This document shows, in pieces, positions 17,679-24,443 of a DNA stretch of 64,000 nt (positions are counted from its first letter, which is position 1; each line of letters opens with the position of its first letter). The position numbers and the translations under genes were made by a program. The notes beneath the pieces are model-generated. The model worked only from the letters and a program-made list of their open reading frames with translations, was not told the origin of the DNA and did no database searches. This DNA is from CAYRWR01 sp964428015 (lineage in GTDB: Bacteria; Spirochaetota; Brevinematia; Brevinematales; CAYRWR01): the NCBI GenBank assembly GCA_964428015.1, contig CAYRWR010000012.1, forward strand, positions 1-64,000, given 5' to 3'.

Positions 17679-18836
17679 CTAAATTACCAGCCCTATCTCC
17701 AGGGTCAGGTTTTGTTCAGGCAGACTGCCGGGTAAAGCCCCCAACTCTTCAGTATAATAGGCAGCATTAACTTTAATCAGAGGTAAATCCAGACTGAGTC
17801 CCAGGGTGGGGTAGCCTTTGTAAAATCCAGCACGGGCTACCAGAATCCGGAGTAAGCGCATTTCCGCTCCCATTCTTAATTTTAAGAAGTAGTTCTCGGA
17901 AAAGTCAAGCGCGTTGATGACATCGGCACTAAGTGTCAACTCCATAAGTGATTTAGCTCTTTTTCCCAGATTGAAACTCATACCCAGATCCAGACTGGGT
18001 TTGAAATAACTGTTGGATATAGAGGCACCACCTGTTATTTTCTGGAAATTAGCATCGTATTCCGACCATTTGAATCCAGTTGAGAGCCAGTTCTTTACAG
18101 TGACGCCTATATTGATATACTGCAATTTGACCAGAAAGCCCAGGTCTGAGCTGATATTCTGTCCCATATAAAGACCCTGGCTGAAATTTCCGATGTTCAT
18201 GCCCAAATCAAAGGCCTCTGCAATACTCATACGGGGATCTTCATATTTGACGCGATTCAGGTAGGTGACTGTAAATCCGCCATAAAAACGTCCGAATTTT
18301 CCCAGGAATAATGGGAAGGGGAGTTCAAATCCATAACCTGCTTTAAAGCCGATATCGACGATCGTAGCGAAATCCACATAAGGAAGACCCGCGCTCTGGT
18401 GGAAGACCATTGAGGTATCAAAATCATCATAGAGCATGATTCCCAGTCCATTTCCCACGTAACCCAGGGCTAAAGGTCCGCCTAAAGCCACATGTGCTTT
18501 CAGATTGACCAGGGTTTGCCACTGTGCCGGGGTTAAAGCGGAAGTGTCTGTGCTGGGCCCCAGGGTATTATAAATCTGATAGAACTCATAAAGGTCCCAG
18601 TTGGCGGTGACGCCAGCCTGTAAGATGGAAAAGGCTTTGTAATCCCGGGTACCCAATAGGGCGGGATTGTAAAACATACTGTTCCAGCCCCCGGTGATAG
18701 CCACTGATGCACCGCCGCGACCCATAATATCAGCCGGTTTGTGGATATCAGTTTCGTACTCAACCGGATAGGCTGTACTGACTAAAAACCCTGCAATCAA
18801 GGCTATGAGGGAAAGGGTATTAATATTTCTTTTCAT
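17679..18836 (-). CDS. Outer-membrane beta-barrel protein (PorV/UPF0164-like)
   Basis: Predicted FadL/PorV-type barrel of 385 residues with a signal peptide. After cleavage comes HKPADIMGRGGASVAI and then GGWNSMFYNPALLG, the N-terminal signature of this fold, in which a conserved Asn-Pro-Ala follows the first strands. The protein is rich in Gly and aromatic residues and ends in LEIGLVI. The ATG at 18836 has GGAGGA 5 bp upstream; an earlier in-frame start would overlap the previous gene. It forms a two-gene unit with the TPR lipoprotein upstream. Confidence 0.72.
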   Translation of the reverse strand: MKRNINTLSLIALIAGFLVSTAYPVEYETDIHKPADIMGRGGASVAITGGWNSMFYNPALLGTRDYKAFSILQAGVTANWDLYEFYQIYNTLGPSTDTSALTPAQWQTLVNLKAHVALGGPLALGYVGNGLGIMLYDDFDTSMVFHQSAGLPYVDFATIVDIGFKAGYGFELPFPLFLGKFGRFYGGFTVTYLNRVKYEDPRMSIAEAFDLGMNIGNFSQGLYMGQNISSDLGFLVKLQYINIGVTVKNWLSTGFKWSEYDANFQKITGGASISNSYFKPSLDLGMSFNLGKRAKSLMELTLSADVINALDFSENYFLKLRMGAEMRLLRILVARAGFYKGYPTLGLSLDLPLIKVNAAYYTEELGALPGSLPEQNLTLEIGLVI

Positions 18837-18852
18837 GTTATTCCTCCAGGGC

Positions 18853-19821
18853 CTATAATCCATACATATTACTGATCAGGGACCCAAAATTGGTAAGATC
18901 AGGGAAAATATTACTGACTGAATCCAGATTGGTGATACCCACGGATTGTAAATCCGCGATCAGGTCATTGTAATTGGTGTAACCCTGATTAAAGATTATA
19001 TTTGTAACATCACTGGTATTGGACAGTCCGAATTGACCCAAAGTGTCATAGGAACTGAACTGACTTAACATACCGTCCAGTTCGGTTTTTATACCCTCAA
19101 TGGGTGTCCTTAATCCGGTAACGATGTTTAAAGCTTCTGAAGAGGTCAATCCGTTCTGCACATTAGATAAGCTCAGCATACTTCGTCCATACAGGATTTC
19201 AAACTGATTGGTCTTGAGAGACAAATTGTAGACCAGGTGGACCACTTCTACAAAATTAGATAAATTAGGCAGATTGTCTGAGAAAGTAAAGTCAGGGTTG
19301 ACGGTGTAGATATCATTGGTGTCTGACAGGATGTTGCCGTCGTTATCACTGTCAATCAACGAAAATGCCGCGTATACGGTATTAAACAGGAAAAAGTTCA
19401 GGTTGATGCTGTTATCCTGGGCTGGTATCACCCTGTCTCCATCAGAATTTATTATGTGCCAGAGATTGGTGCTGACAACCCGGCTGGCGGCATAGAGATT
19501 GTTCATACCTATGCGGGAATAATCTCCATCAATAACAGCCTGGATGATATTGGTCAGGGGGACTTTCCAGAACAGGTAAGCGGTTGAGATACCTTCACGC
19601 GCTACTGAGTTGGCGGGATTAATGATGAGAGCCTGCTCAAAAGAGTTATAAGCCAGCTCGTATTCCATATTGTTTAAATAAGCCTGACCCATTTTAACCA
19701 GCCTGGTATCATCCTGAAAAGCATCTGGATCTCCATGGCCCAGAATAGCAAATATATTAAAACAGGAAGCCAGGAGGAGAGTGCTGAGAATAATCCCGGC
19801 TGCAAATATTTGGCGTTTCAT
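18853..19821 (-). CDS. TPR-containing lipoprotein
   Basis: A 322-residue lipoprotein (lipobox LLASC). At about residues 40-80 it has a TPR-like pair (MGQAYLNNMEYELAYNSFEQALIINPANS). Further on is an Asp-rich stretch DSDNDGNILSDTND, resembling calcium-binding loops. The rest is helical, with many Asn and Thr. The gene lies 16 bp upstream of a PorV-like barrel gene; a TPR lipoprotein paired with a barrel suggests an outer-membrane complex, but this is inference. Confidence 0.7.
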   Translation of the reverse strand: MKRQIFAAGIILSTLLLASCFNIFAILGHGDPDAFQDDTRLVKMGQAYLNNMEYELAYNSFEQALIINPANSVAREGISTAYLFWKVPLTNIIQAVIDGDYSRIGMNNLYAASRVVSTNLWHIINSDGDRVIPAQDNSINLNFFLFNTVYAAFSLIDSDNDGNILSDTNDIYTVNPDFTFSDNLPNLSNFVEVVHLVYNLSLKTNQFEILYGRSMLSLSNVQNGLTSSEALNIVTGLRTPIEGIKTELDGMLSQFSSYDTLGQFGLSNTSDVTNIIFNQGYTNYNDLIADLQSVGITNLDSVSNIFPDLTNFGSLISNMYGL

Positions 19822-19850
19822 AGCGACCTCCGATATTTATCTTCTATATA

Positions 19851-19879
19851 AATATACTACGGAAGCCGCTAAAATACAA
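19851..19879 (-). promoter_or_regulatory. Predicted promoter of the TPR lipoprotein/barrel operon
   Basis: Minus-strand TTGTAT (19879-19874), 17 bp, TATATT (19856-19851). It is divergent from the starch-binding lipoprotein promoter, with the palindromic operator at 19929-19940 between the two. Confidence 0.45.
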
Positions 19880-19928
19880 CCGTAAATTGCTTTATTTATG
19901 AGCGAGGCTAAAAAAATGAGATGTTTAT

Positions 19929-19940
19929 GTAAGCGCTTAC
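19929..19940. promoter_or_regulatory. Palindromic operator, LacI/CcpA (cre)-like
   Basis: GTAAGCGCTTAC is a perfect 12-bp palindrome with the central CG typical of LacI-family operators and of cre sites. It directly abuts the -35 element of the promoter of the first CBM21 lipoprotein gene. Related sites occur at 21241-21252 and 31634-31642, each at the promoter of another starch-related gene. Confidence 0.75.
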
Positions 19941-19969
19941 TTGACAGGAACCGGGTGTTCTGGTAAAAT
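19941..19969 (+). promoter_or_regulatory. Promoter of CBM21 lipoprotein gene 1
   Basis: TTGACA (19941-19946), 17 bp, TAAAAT (19964-19969): a near-consensus promoter immediately downstream of the palindromic operator. Transcription would start near 19976. Confidence 0.75.
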
Positions 19970-20003
19970 ATATATGTAATAATAAACAATTAGGAGACAT
20001 ACT

Positions 20004-20825
20004 ATGAGAAAGGTATTGAGTATTCTTGCCGTATTTTCTTTATTAACCATTTTTTCCTGTTCAGTGCAGGAAAGTTTTGCAGATCTGAACAGCCAGGCTG
20101 TAGTCAATGGCTATGGTGAAGGCACCAAGGTGAAAGCCTTTTTTGGAGAGCTGGAAGCTTATGGTACTGCTCCCCAATACTATGTAAATTTCAATGGCGC
20201 AATTGAAATCGAAAATGTGGCGTACAGTAAAGAAGTGACTGTACACTGGGCCTATGTTGAATATGATGGCACACCCACCAGTCAGTGGTACGACACTCCT
20301 GCCGCTTATTGCAAGAATCTGGGTAACAATAAGGAACTATGGAGATGGTCCAAAGACGGCATTTCCGTACCCTTCCGCGGCTCTGTCATGATTCGCTATG
20401 CCATCAAATATAAAGTGAATGGCGTGGAATACTGGGATAATAATAACGGTGCAGACTACAGAGTCGGCGTCAGCTATTTTTGGACGGTCGACCGTATGAC
20501 TATGGGAAAGAGTGAAGTGGCTGAGCTGAGCGCCCAGATGTACCATGTAAATGCTACTGAGCCTTACACCCTGTTCAATGGAATGGTATATACTTCCCAG
20601 AATATTCAGGGCGGCCAGGTAAACCTGGTGTACTCTACTGACAACTGGCAGACTGTTAAAGTCCAGCCTCTTACTTCCAATTCCTACAACCCCAATGAAT
20701 GGTCCTATTACGTCCAGTTCCCTGGGGAAGTGAATGAAGTGGTGTATGTGTTCAGTTTTGACCATGATGGTTATACTTCCTGGGATGATAACTTTGACGA
20801 AGATCATCACATGTTGATCCCTTAA
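20004..20825 (+). CDS. Starch/glycogen-binding lipoprotein with two CBM21-like domains
   Basis: A 273-residue lipoprotein (Cys after LLTIFS). It holds two carbohydrate-binding modules resembling CBM21 and no catalytic domain. Module 1 spans about residues 43-150 and shows the signature YKVNGVEYWDNNNGADYRV; module 2 spans about 175-270 and ends DGYTSWDDNFDEDH, with NLVYSTDNWQT in the middle. CBM21 modules bind starch and glycogen. A surface-displayed polysaccharide-binding or sensing role is inferred. It has its own promoter, operator and terminator, and a paralog 475 bp downstream. Confidence 0.82.
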   Translation: MRKVLSILAVFSLLTIFSCSVQESFADLNSQAVVNGYGEGTKVKAFFGELEAYGTAPQYYVNFNGAIEIENVAYSKEVTVHWAYVEYDGTPTSQWYDTPAAYCKNLGNNKELWRWSKDGISVPFRGSVMIRYAIKYKVNGVEYWDNNNGADYRVGVSYFWTVDRMTMGKSEVAELSAQMYHVNATEPYTLFNGMVYTSQNIQGGQVNLVYSTDNWQTVKVQPLTSNSYNPNEWSYYVQFPGEVNEVVYVFSFDHDGYTSWDDNFDEDHHMLIP

Positions 20826-20843
20826 TAAAGTATTATGTAATAC

Positions 20844-20870
20844 AGCCCCCGCTAGCCGGGGGCTTTTTTT
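20844..20870 (+). terminator. Intrinsic terminator after CBM21 lipoprotein gene 1
   Basis: AGCCCCCG / CGGGGGCT stem with a 5-base loop followed by seven T. Confidence 0.9.
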
Positions 20871-21200
20871 ATGTGTGATACACCCGTAGGGAAAAGCCTG
20901 TTAAATACAGTGGGTAGAAATCAGCATCACCCGGCATGTGTGCGTCGGCGTAGCCTTAATAATAACGGCACCCAAAACAAATATAAAAGGTATAGCCTAT
21001 CACTCCGGCAGAAAATAATATAGGTCGGAGTAAATCCCGTCCTACCGCCGCCCGCCCCAGGAATCGCTGGGAAAAACAGATTTAAGGCACTCAGTATACA
21101 CAGAGGAAAAAGCCCCGGCCCGGGACAGGGGATTTAATTGAGACAGTCTGAGTTGGTTTATCCCTGGTGACCCTATTAAAAAATCACAATTAATTTTAAA
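20871..21200. other. Intergenic stretch without recognisable content
   Basis: About 330 bp between the terminator of the first CBM21 gene and the regulatory region of the second. It appears more GC-rich than its surroundings and contains short hairpins (for example around 21111-21135), but I see no reading frame with a ribosome binding site and no RNA family. It could be a decayed gene or a structured element. Confidence 0.4.
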
Positions 21201-21212
21201 AAAACACTAAAA

Positions 21213-21229
21213 TAGTGCAATATGCACTA
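21213..21229. repeat. Inverted repeat upstream of CBM21 gene 2
   Basis: TAGTGCA-ATA-TGCACTA, a perfect 7-3-7 inverted repeat, 7 bp upstream of the -35 element. The same 9-mer GTGCAATAT recurs at 31618-31626 and, inverted, at 31750-31758 in the alpha-amylase promoter region, so it may bind a second regulator of starch genes. Confidence 0.55.
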
Positions 21230-21235
21230 AAAAAG

Positions 21236-21264
21236 TTGACGGAAGCGCTTACATCGGTTATACT
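21236..21264 (+). promoter_or_regulatory. Promoter with embedded operator, CBM21 gene 2
   Basis: TTGACG (21236-21241), 17 bp, TATACT (21259-21264). The spacer contains GGAAGCGCTTAC (21241-21252), one mismatch from the palindrome at 19929-19940. An operator inside the spacer indicates repression. Confidence 0.78.
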
Positions 21265-21300
21265 ATTAGCGTAAAAAAAACCTTTAACAAGGAGTAAACC

Positions 21301-22131
21301 ATGAAAAATGTATTTAAGCTGATGAGTATAGTAGTCTTGGCCGCTCTGGCTGCCTGCGGTAGTCTGGAAAGCGGGATGGAAACCCCCCAGCTGGGCGGGG
21401 AAGTATCCGGTGTAAAAGGATATGGAGAAGGTACACAGGTCAAGCTGTACTACGCCAAGGTAGTCGGTACCGGATTCCAGAGCTTTGAAATCAAAGGCTA
21501 TGTGGAAGTAAAAAAGGCTGCAGGCAACCGTCAGGTAGTAGTGCACTATGTGGCGCCCGGTGTGAGCGGTGATCAGAATTGGCACGATGTTCAGGCTACC
21601 TACCTCAAGGATGCGGAAGACCCCACCAAAGAAATCTGGGCTTTTGTCATCGAGGGTATGGATTCTTCTGTCGATCCTCAGGGCTATGCCCGCTTTGCGG
21701 TGAAATACGCGGTCAATGGTGTGAATTACTGGGACAATAACGGCGGTTATGATTACTGGCTGAGCTTTGCCGACCAGATCGCTTTTGGTAAGAGCAATGT
21801 GGCTCTGGACTATGCCTACTATACAGTTGGACCCAGCTACAACCCTTATCCTCCCCAGTTCACCGGCTATGTCTATGTCAAGGATCTGGCCTATGACAAA
21901 GTCCTGCAGGTGACCTATACCACCAATAACTGGAAGGACACTCTGGTACTGAATGGCAACTATCAGTCAGAAGAAGGTCTGGATGGAGAAGTATGGTGGT
22001 TTTCAACTATTCTGCCCTACAAAGCCAGCAGCATCAAGTTTGCGGTCCATTACACTACTCCGGTCAACAATAGCTGGGACAACAACTTCAAAGCTGACTA
22101 TGTAATCAATGGCAGTGAAACCATTCGCTAA
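21301..22131 (+). CDS. Starch/glycogen-binding lipoprotein with two CBM21-like domains, paralog
   Basis: A 276-residue lipoprotein (lipobox LAAC) with the same architecture as the gene at 20004. Module 1 (about residues 44-150) has AVKYAVNGVNYWDNNGGYDYW; module 2 (about 165-275) has VTYTTNNWKDTLV and HYTTPVNNSWDNNFKADY. Both share the lead-in GYGEGTQVKLYY before module 1. No enzyme domain is attached. The ribosome binding site AAGGAG precedes the ATG. It is transcribed singly and ends at its own terminator. Confidence 0.82.
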   Translation: MKNVFKLMSIVVLAALAACGSLESGMETPQLGGEVSGVKGYGEGTQVKLYYAKVVGTGFQSFEIKGYVEVKKAAGNRQVVVHYVAPGVSGDQNWHDVQATYLKDAEDPTKEIWAFVIEGMDSSVDPQGYARFAVKYAVNGVNYWDNNGGYDYWLSFADQIAFGKSNVALDYAYYTVGPSYNPYPPQFTGYVYVKDLAYDKVLQVTYTTNNWKDTLVLNGNYQSEEGLDGEVWWFSTILPYKASSIKFAVHYTTPVNNSWDNNFKADYVINGSETIR

Positions 22132-22156
22132 GCTAACCCACACGTTTTTTGTATAA

Positions 22157-22189
22157 AAAAAGGCGGTCTCCCATGGAGACTGCCTTTTT
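22157..22189 (+). terminator. Intrinsic terminator after CBM21 gene 2
   Basis: Long stem AAAAAGGC-G-GTCTCC / GGAGAC-T-GCCTTTTT with a 2-4 base loop; it can act on both strands, also serving the convergent gene at 22216-22644. Confidence 0.85.
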
Positions 22190-22215
22190 ACTTTTAGTAA
22201 TAAAATGAGAAGATG

Positions 22216-22644
22216 TTACTGTCCTGAATCTTCATTTTGGTTCAGTCTGATGCCTGACCATTCCTGGTCCGTGGTGTCTTCCTCCAGCCCCCAGTAACCT
22301 GAAAAACTGTCATAATACCCGGAAAATAGCATCCTCAGCCAGCCTGTACCATATTTATCAGTCCAGCGGCACAGTACCACGAATCGGTCTTCCCACTGAA
22401 ATTCACTCAAAGTACCCTCTATTTCACCGTCCTCTTCATACATAACATAGGTACCGGAAACCTGTCCACTGTCTTCCTGGAAAAAGGAAGTCTGAACTTG
22501 TAAGGATTGACCGGAACTGCGCAGCGTTCCCTGAAAGTCCCCCAGTATATCCAGATTGACAGAATGAGGGTCCTGGGGGTAAACCTGTGAGTTGAAAGTA
22601 AAAATACAGGACAACATCAATGGAATTAAAAAACGTTTGTTCAT
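22216..22644 (-). CDS. Small secreted protein, probably all-beta
   Basis: A 142-residue protein with a Sec signal peptide (MNKRFLIPLMLSCIFTFNSQ). The ATG at 22644 has AAGGAG upstream; an earlier in-frame start at 22680 has none. The mature part alternates hydrophobic and polar residues with many Gly, Trp and Tyr (GYYDSFSGYWGLEED), suggesting a small beta-barrel or lipocalin-like fold. I do not recognise a family. It is convergent with the CBM21 lipoprotein gene. Confidence 0.6.
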   Translation of the reverse strand: MNKRFLIPLMLSCIFTFNSQVYPQDPHSVNLDILGDFQGTLRSSGQSLQVQTSFFQEDSGQVSGTYVMYEEDGEIEGTLSEFQWEDRFVVLCRWTDKYGTGWLRMLFSGYYDSFSGYWGLEEDTTDQEWSGIRLNQNEDSGQ

Positions 22645-22757
22645 ATCTGCTCCTTTTAAAAAAAGGTTATTTCTGACCACTCATTTTAGGATCAGACAAC
22701 AAAAAAATCTACAATCAAAATATTATTTTTCCCCCACTACTACTTGGTTAGAATAAA

Positions 22758-22991
22758 TTATTTGGATCCAAAAGATCCGGGTTTTTTGTGCCAGGTCCGG
22801 GGAGTGAGGTCCTTGATATAGAGACGGGATAGTGTACCGCAATCCAGGCACAGGTCAGCGTACATCTGCAGGGTATTTATCAGGATACCGTGCATATAGT
22901 TAGGGCCGATATTTCCGGTTTCTGTATCCTGTCCAATGGACACGCCTTCTTCTACATGGGTACTGCCACAAAAATTGCATTTAATTTCCAT
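22758..22991 (-). CDS. Small zinc-ribbon protein
   Basis: A 77-residue protein with two CxxC pairs, CNFCGS near the N-terminus and CLDCGT at about residues 53-58, typical of a zinc ribbon. The intervening sequence is GVSIGQDTETGNIGPNY. The ribosome binding site AAAAGGAGAAGAT precedes the ATG. Function unknown; such small ribbons may bind nucleic acid or protein. Confidence 0.65.
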   Translation of the reverse strand: MEIKCNFCGSTHVEEGVSIGQDTETGNIGPNYMHGILINTLQMYADLCLDCGTLSRLYIKDLTPRTWHKKPGSFGSK

Positions 22992-23210
22992 ATCTTCTCC
23001 TTTTACAGACAGTTTAAATAGAAGTGATACTATGAGTATAAATCCAGGTGAATATTTCCACCAATATATCCCGCTTGATTAAAGTAAGCTGAAGAGATAA
23101 TGTATCCTGTCATTTTTATATATGAATAAAACCTGCTTAATTATGGAGTAATCTTATACTCATAAGTAAAATGATTTCAGGTTAAAACAAGTGACTACCG
23201 GGGAGGGAAC

Positions 23211-24248
23211 GTGCCTAAACAACATAGGATTATCTGGTGGGGAGCTCTGTTTATAACAATGCTCCTGGGAATAGTAGGTGCAGTGAGAAGTTCGGGCACT
23301 AACACTATAAAAATCATGCCGATGACTTCTACAAACACTAATAGTCTGGAACCGGAAAATATTAAAACTAACAAAGAGGATGATTGGGGAAATAATGACA
23401 TCACAACCAATTCTATTCCTGCTTTTTCCTTTCCGGAAATTTGGCATTATGCCCAGATCTACAGGATACTTCGTTTTGAAAAAATGCAGAATATACCTTT
23501 ATTGCTTTCAAACTACTATAGGGAATTTAAGGTAATAGAAATAAAAGCCACTCGAAACAGGTATTTGATAGGGACATCTCCTGATTCTCAAAGTCAGGAA
23601 ATACTGATCAGAGGCACAGCTAACTTTAGAAACGCCCTGCAGGACCTGGAGTATACTAAAGTCTATGATAAAAAGCTGGGCATTAATCTTCATAAAGGCT
23701 TTAGAAAAACAGCCTGGGCCGTATACCGTGACATTCAGCAGTATTTGAAACCGGGTTATAAAATATATATTTCCGGACAATCACTGGGCGCAGCGGAAGC
23801 GTTGATTCTGGCTTTTTATCTCATTGAAGATGGCTATGATGTGGTAAAAGTAATAGATTTTGGGCAACCCAAAGTAACGGACTGGCAGGGTGTACAAAAA
23901 TATCAGAAGCTGAATCTTCTCCGGATAGTAGACGAAAATGACCTTGTACCTTTGGTCCCACCTTCTACTGTCAGATACAGGAATAATCCTTACCGGCATT
24001 TGGGGCCTGAATTGATTCTTCTGGACGGACCTTATTACTGTCTGCTGGATGAAAAAAGAGGGGAAGATAAGAAGGTCACAGATTTCCAAAATATTCTGAA
24101 ACTTCAGGGCTATAAACAGGAAATTCAGGAGCATCTCTTTCCCAGTTACCTGAAAAGATTACAGGATAAACTCACCAATGCTATTTTGGTTCCTTACGCT
24201 GATCGGGAAAAATATATTGCAGTTTCCCAGGTAAAAAACAAGAAATAA
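23211..24248 (+). CDS. Class 3 lipase-like alpha/beta hydrolase
   Basis: A 345-residue protein starting with GTG (GGGGAGGGA just upstream) and one N-terminal transmembrane helix or uncleaved signal (IIWWGALFITMLLGIVGAV). A Thr-Asn-rich linker follows (about residues 30-70). The hydrolase domain shows the nucleophile elbow ISGQSLGAAEA (Ser191), Asp244 (RIVDENDLVPLVPP) and His263 (YRHLGPE), the triad order of the Lipase_3 family. It may be membrane-anchored facing the periplasm. Substrate unknown. Confidence 0.78.
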   Translation: MPKQHRIIWWGALFITMLLGIVGAVRSSGTNTIKIMPMTSTNTNSLEPENIKTNKEDDWGNNDITTNSIPAFSFPEIWHYAQIYRILRFEKMQNIPLLLSNYYREFKVIEIKATRNRYLIGTSPDSQSQEILIRGTANFRNALQDLEYTKVYDKKLGINLHKGFRKTAWAVYRDIQQYLKPGYKIYISGQSLGAAEALILAFYLIEDGYDVVKVIDFGQPKVTDWQGVQKYQKLNLLRIVDENDLVPLVPPSTVRYRNNPYRHLGPELILLDGPYYCLLDEKRGEDKKVTDFQNILKLQGYKQEIQEHLFPSYLKRLQDKLTNAILVPYADREKYIAVSQVKNKK

Positions 24249-24443
24249 CACTTTTTTTACCTCTGCCGGCCTTGTTAACTTATATTTTCCAAGTTTAATT
24301 CATAGAAAACCACAAGGAAATAACCTCGCAAATAAAATAAGATTTGTTTTTTTTTCATTTGGTCATTACAATGAGTTGTCTGAAGGGTTAACTATAAGCC
24401 CTGGCTAAAATAATGCACTATCCTCCCAAATAAGGAGAGAGGC

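Noticed and set aside
22992..23210. Short peptide frame beginning near 23031
   Set aside because: Only about 16 codons and no clear ribosome binding site.
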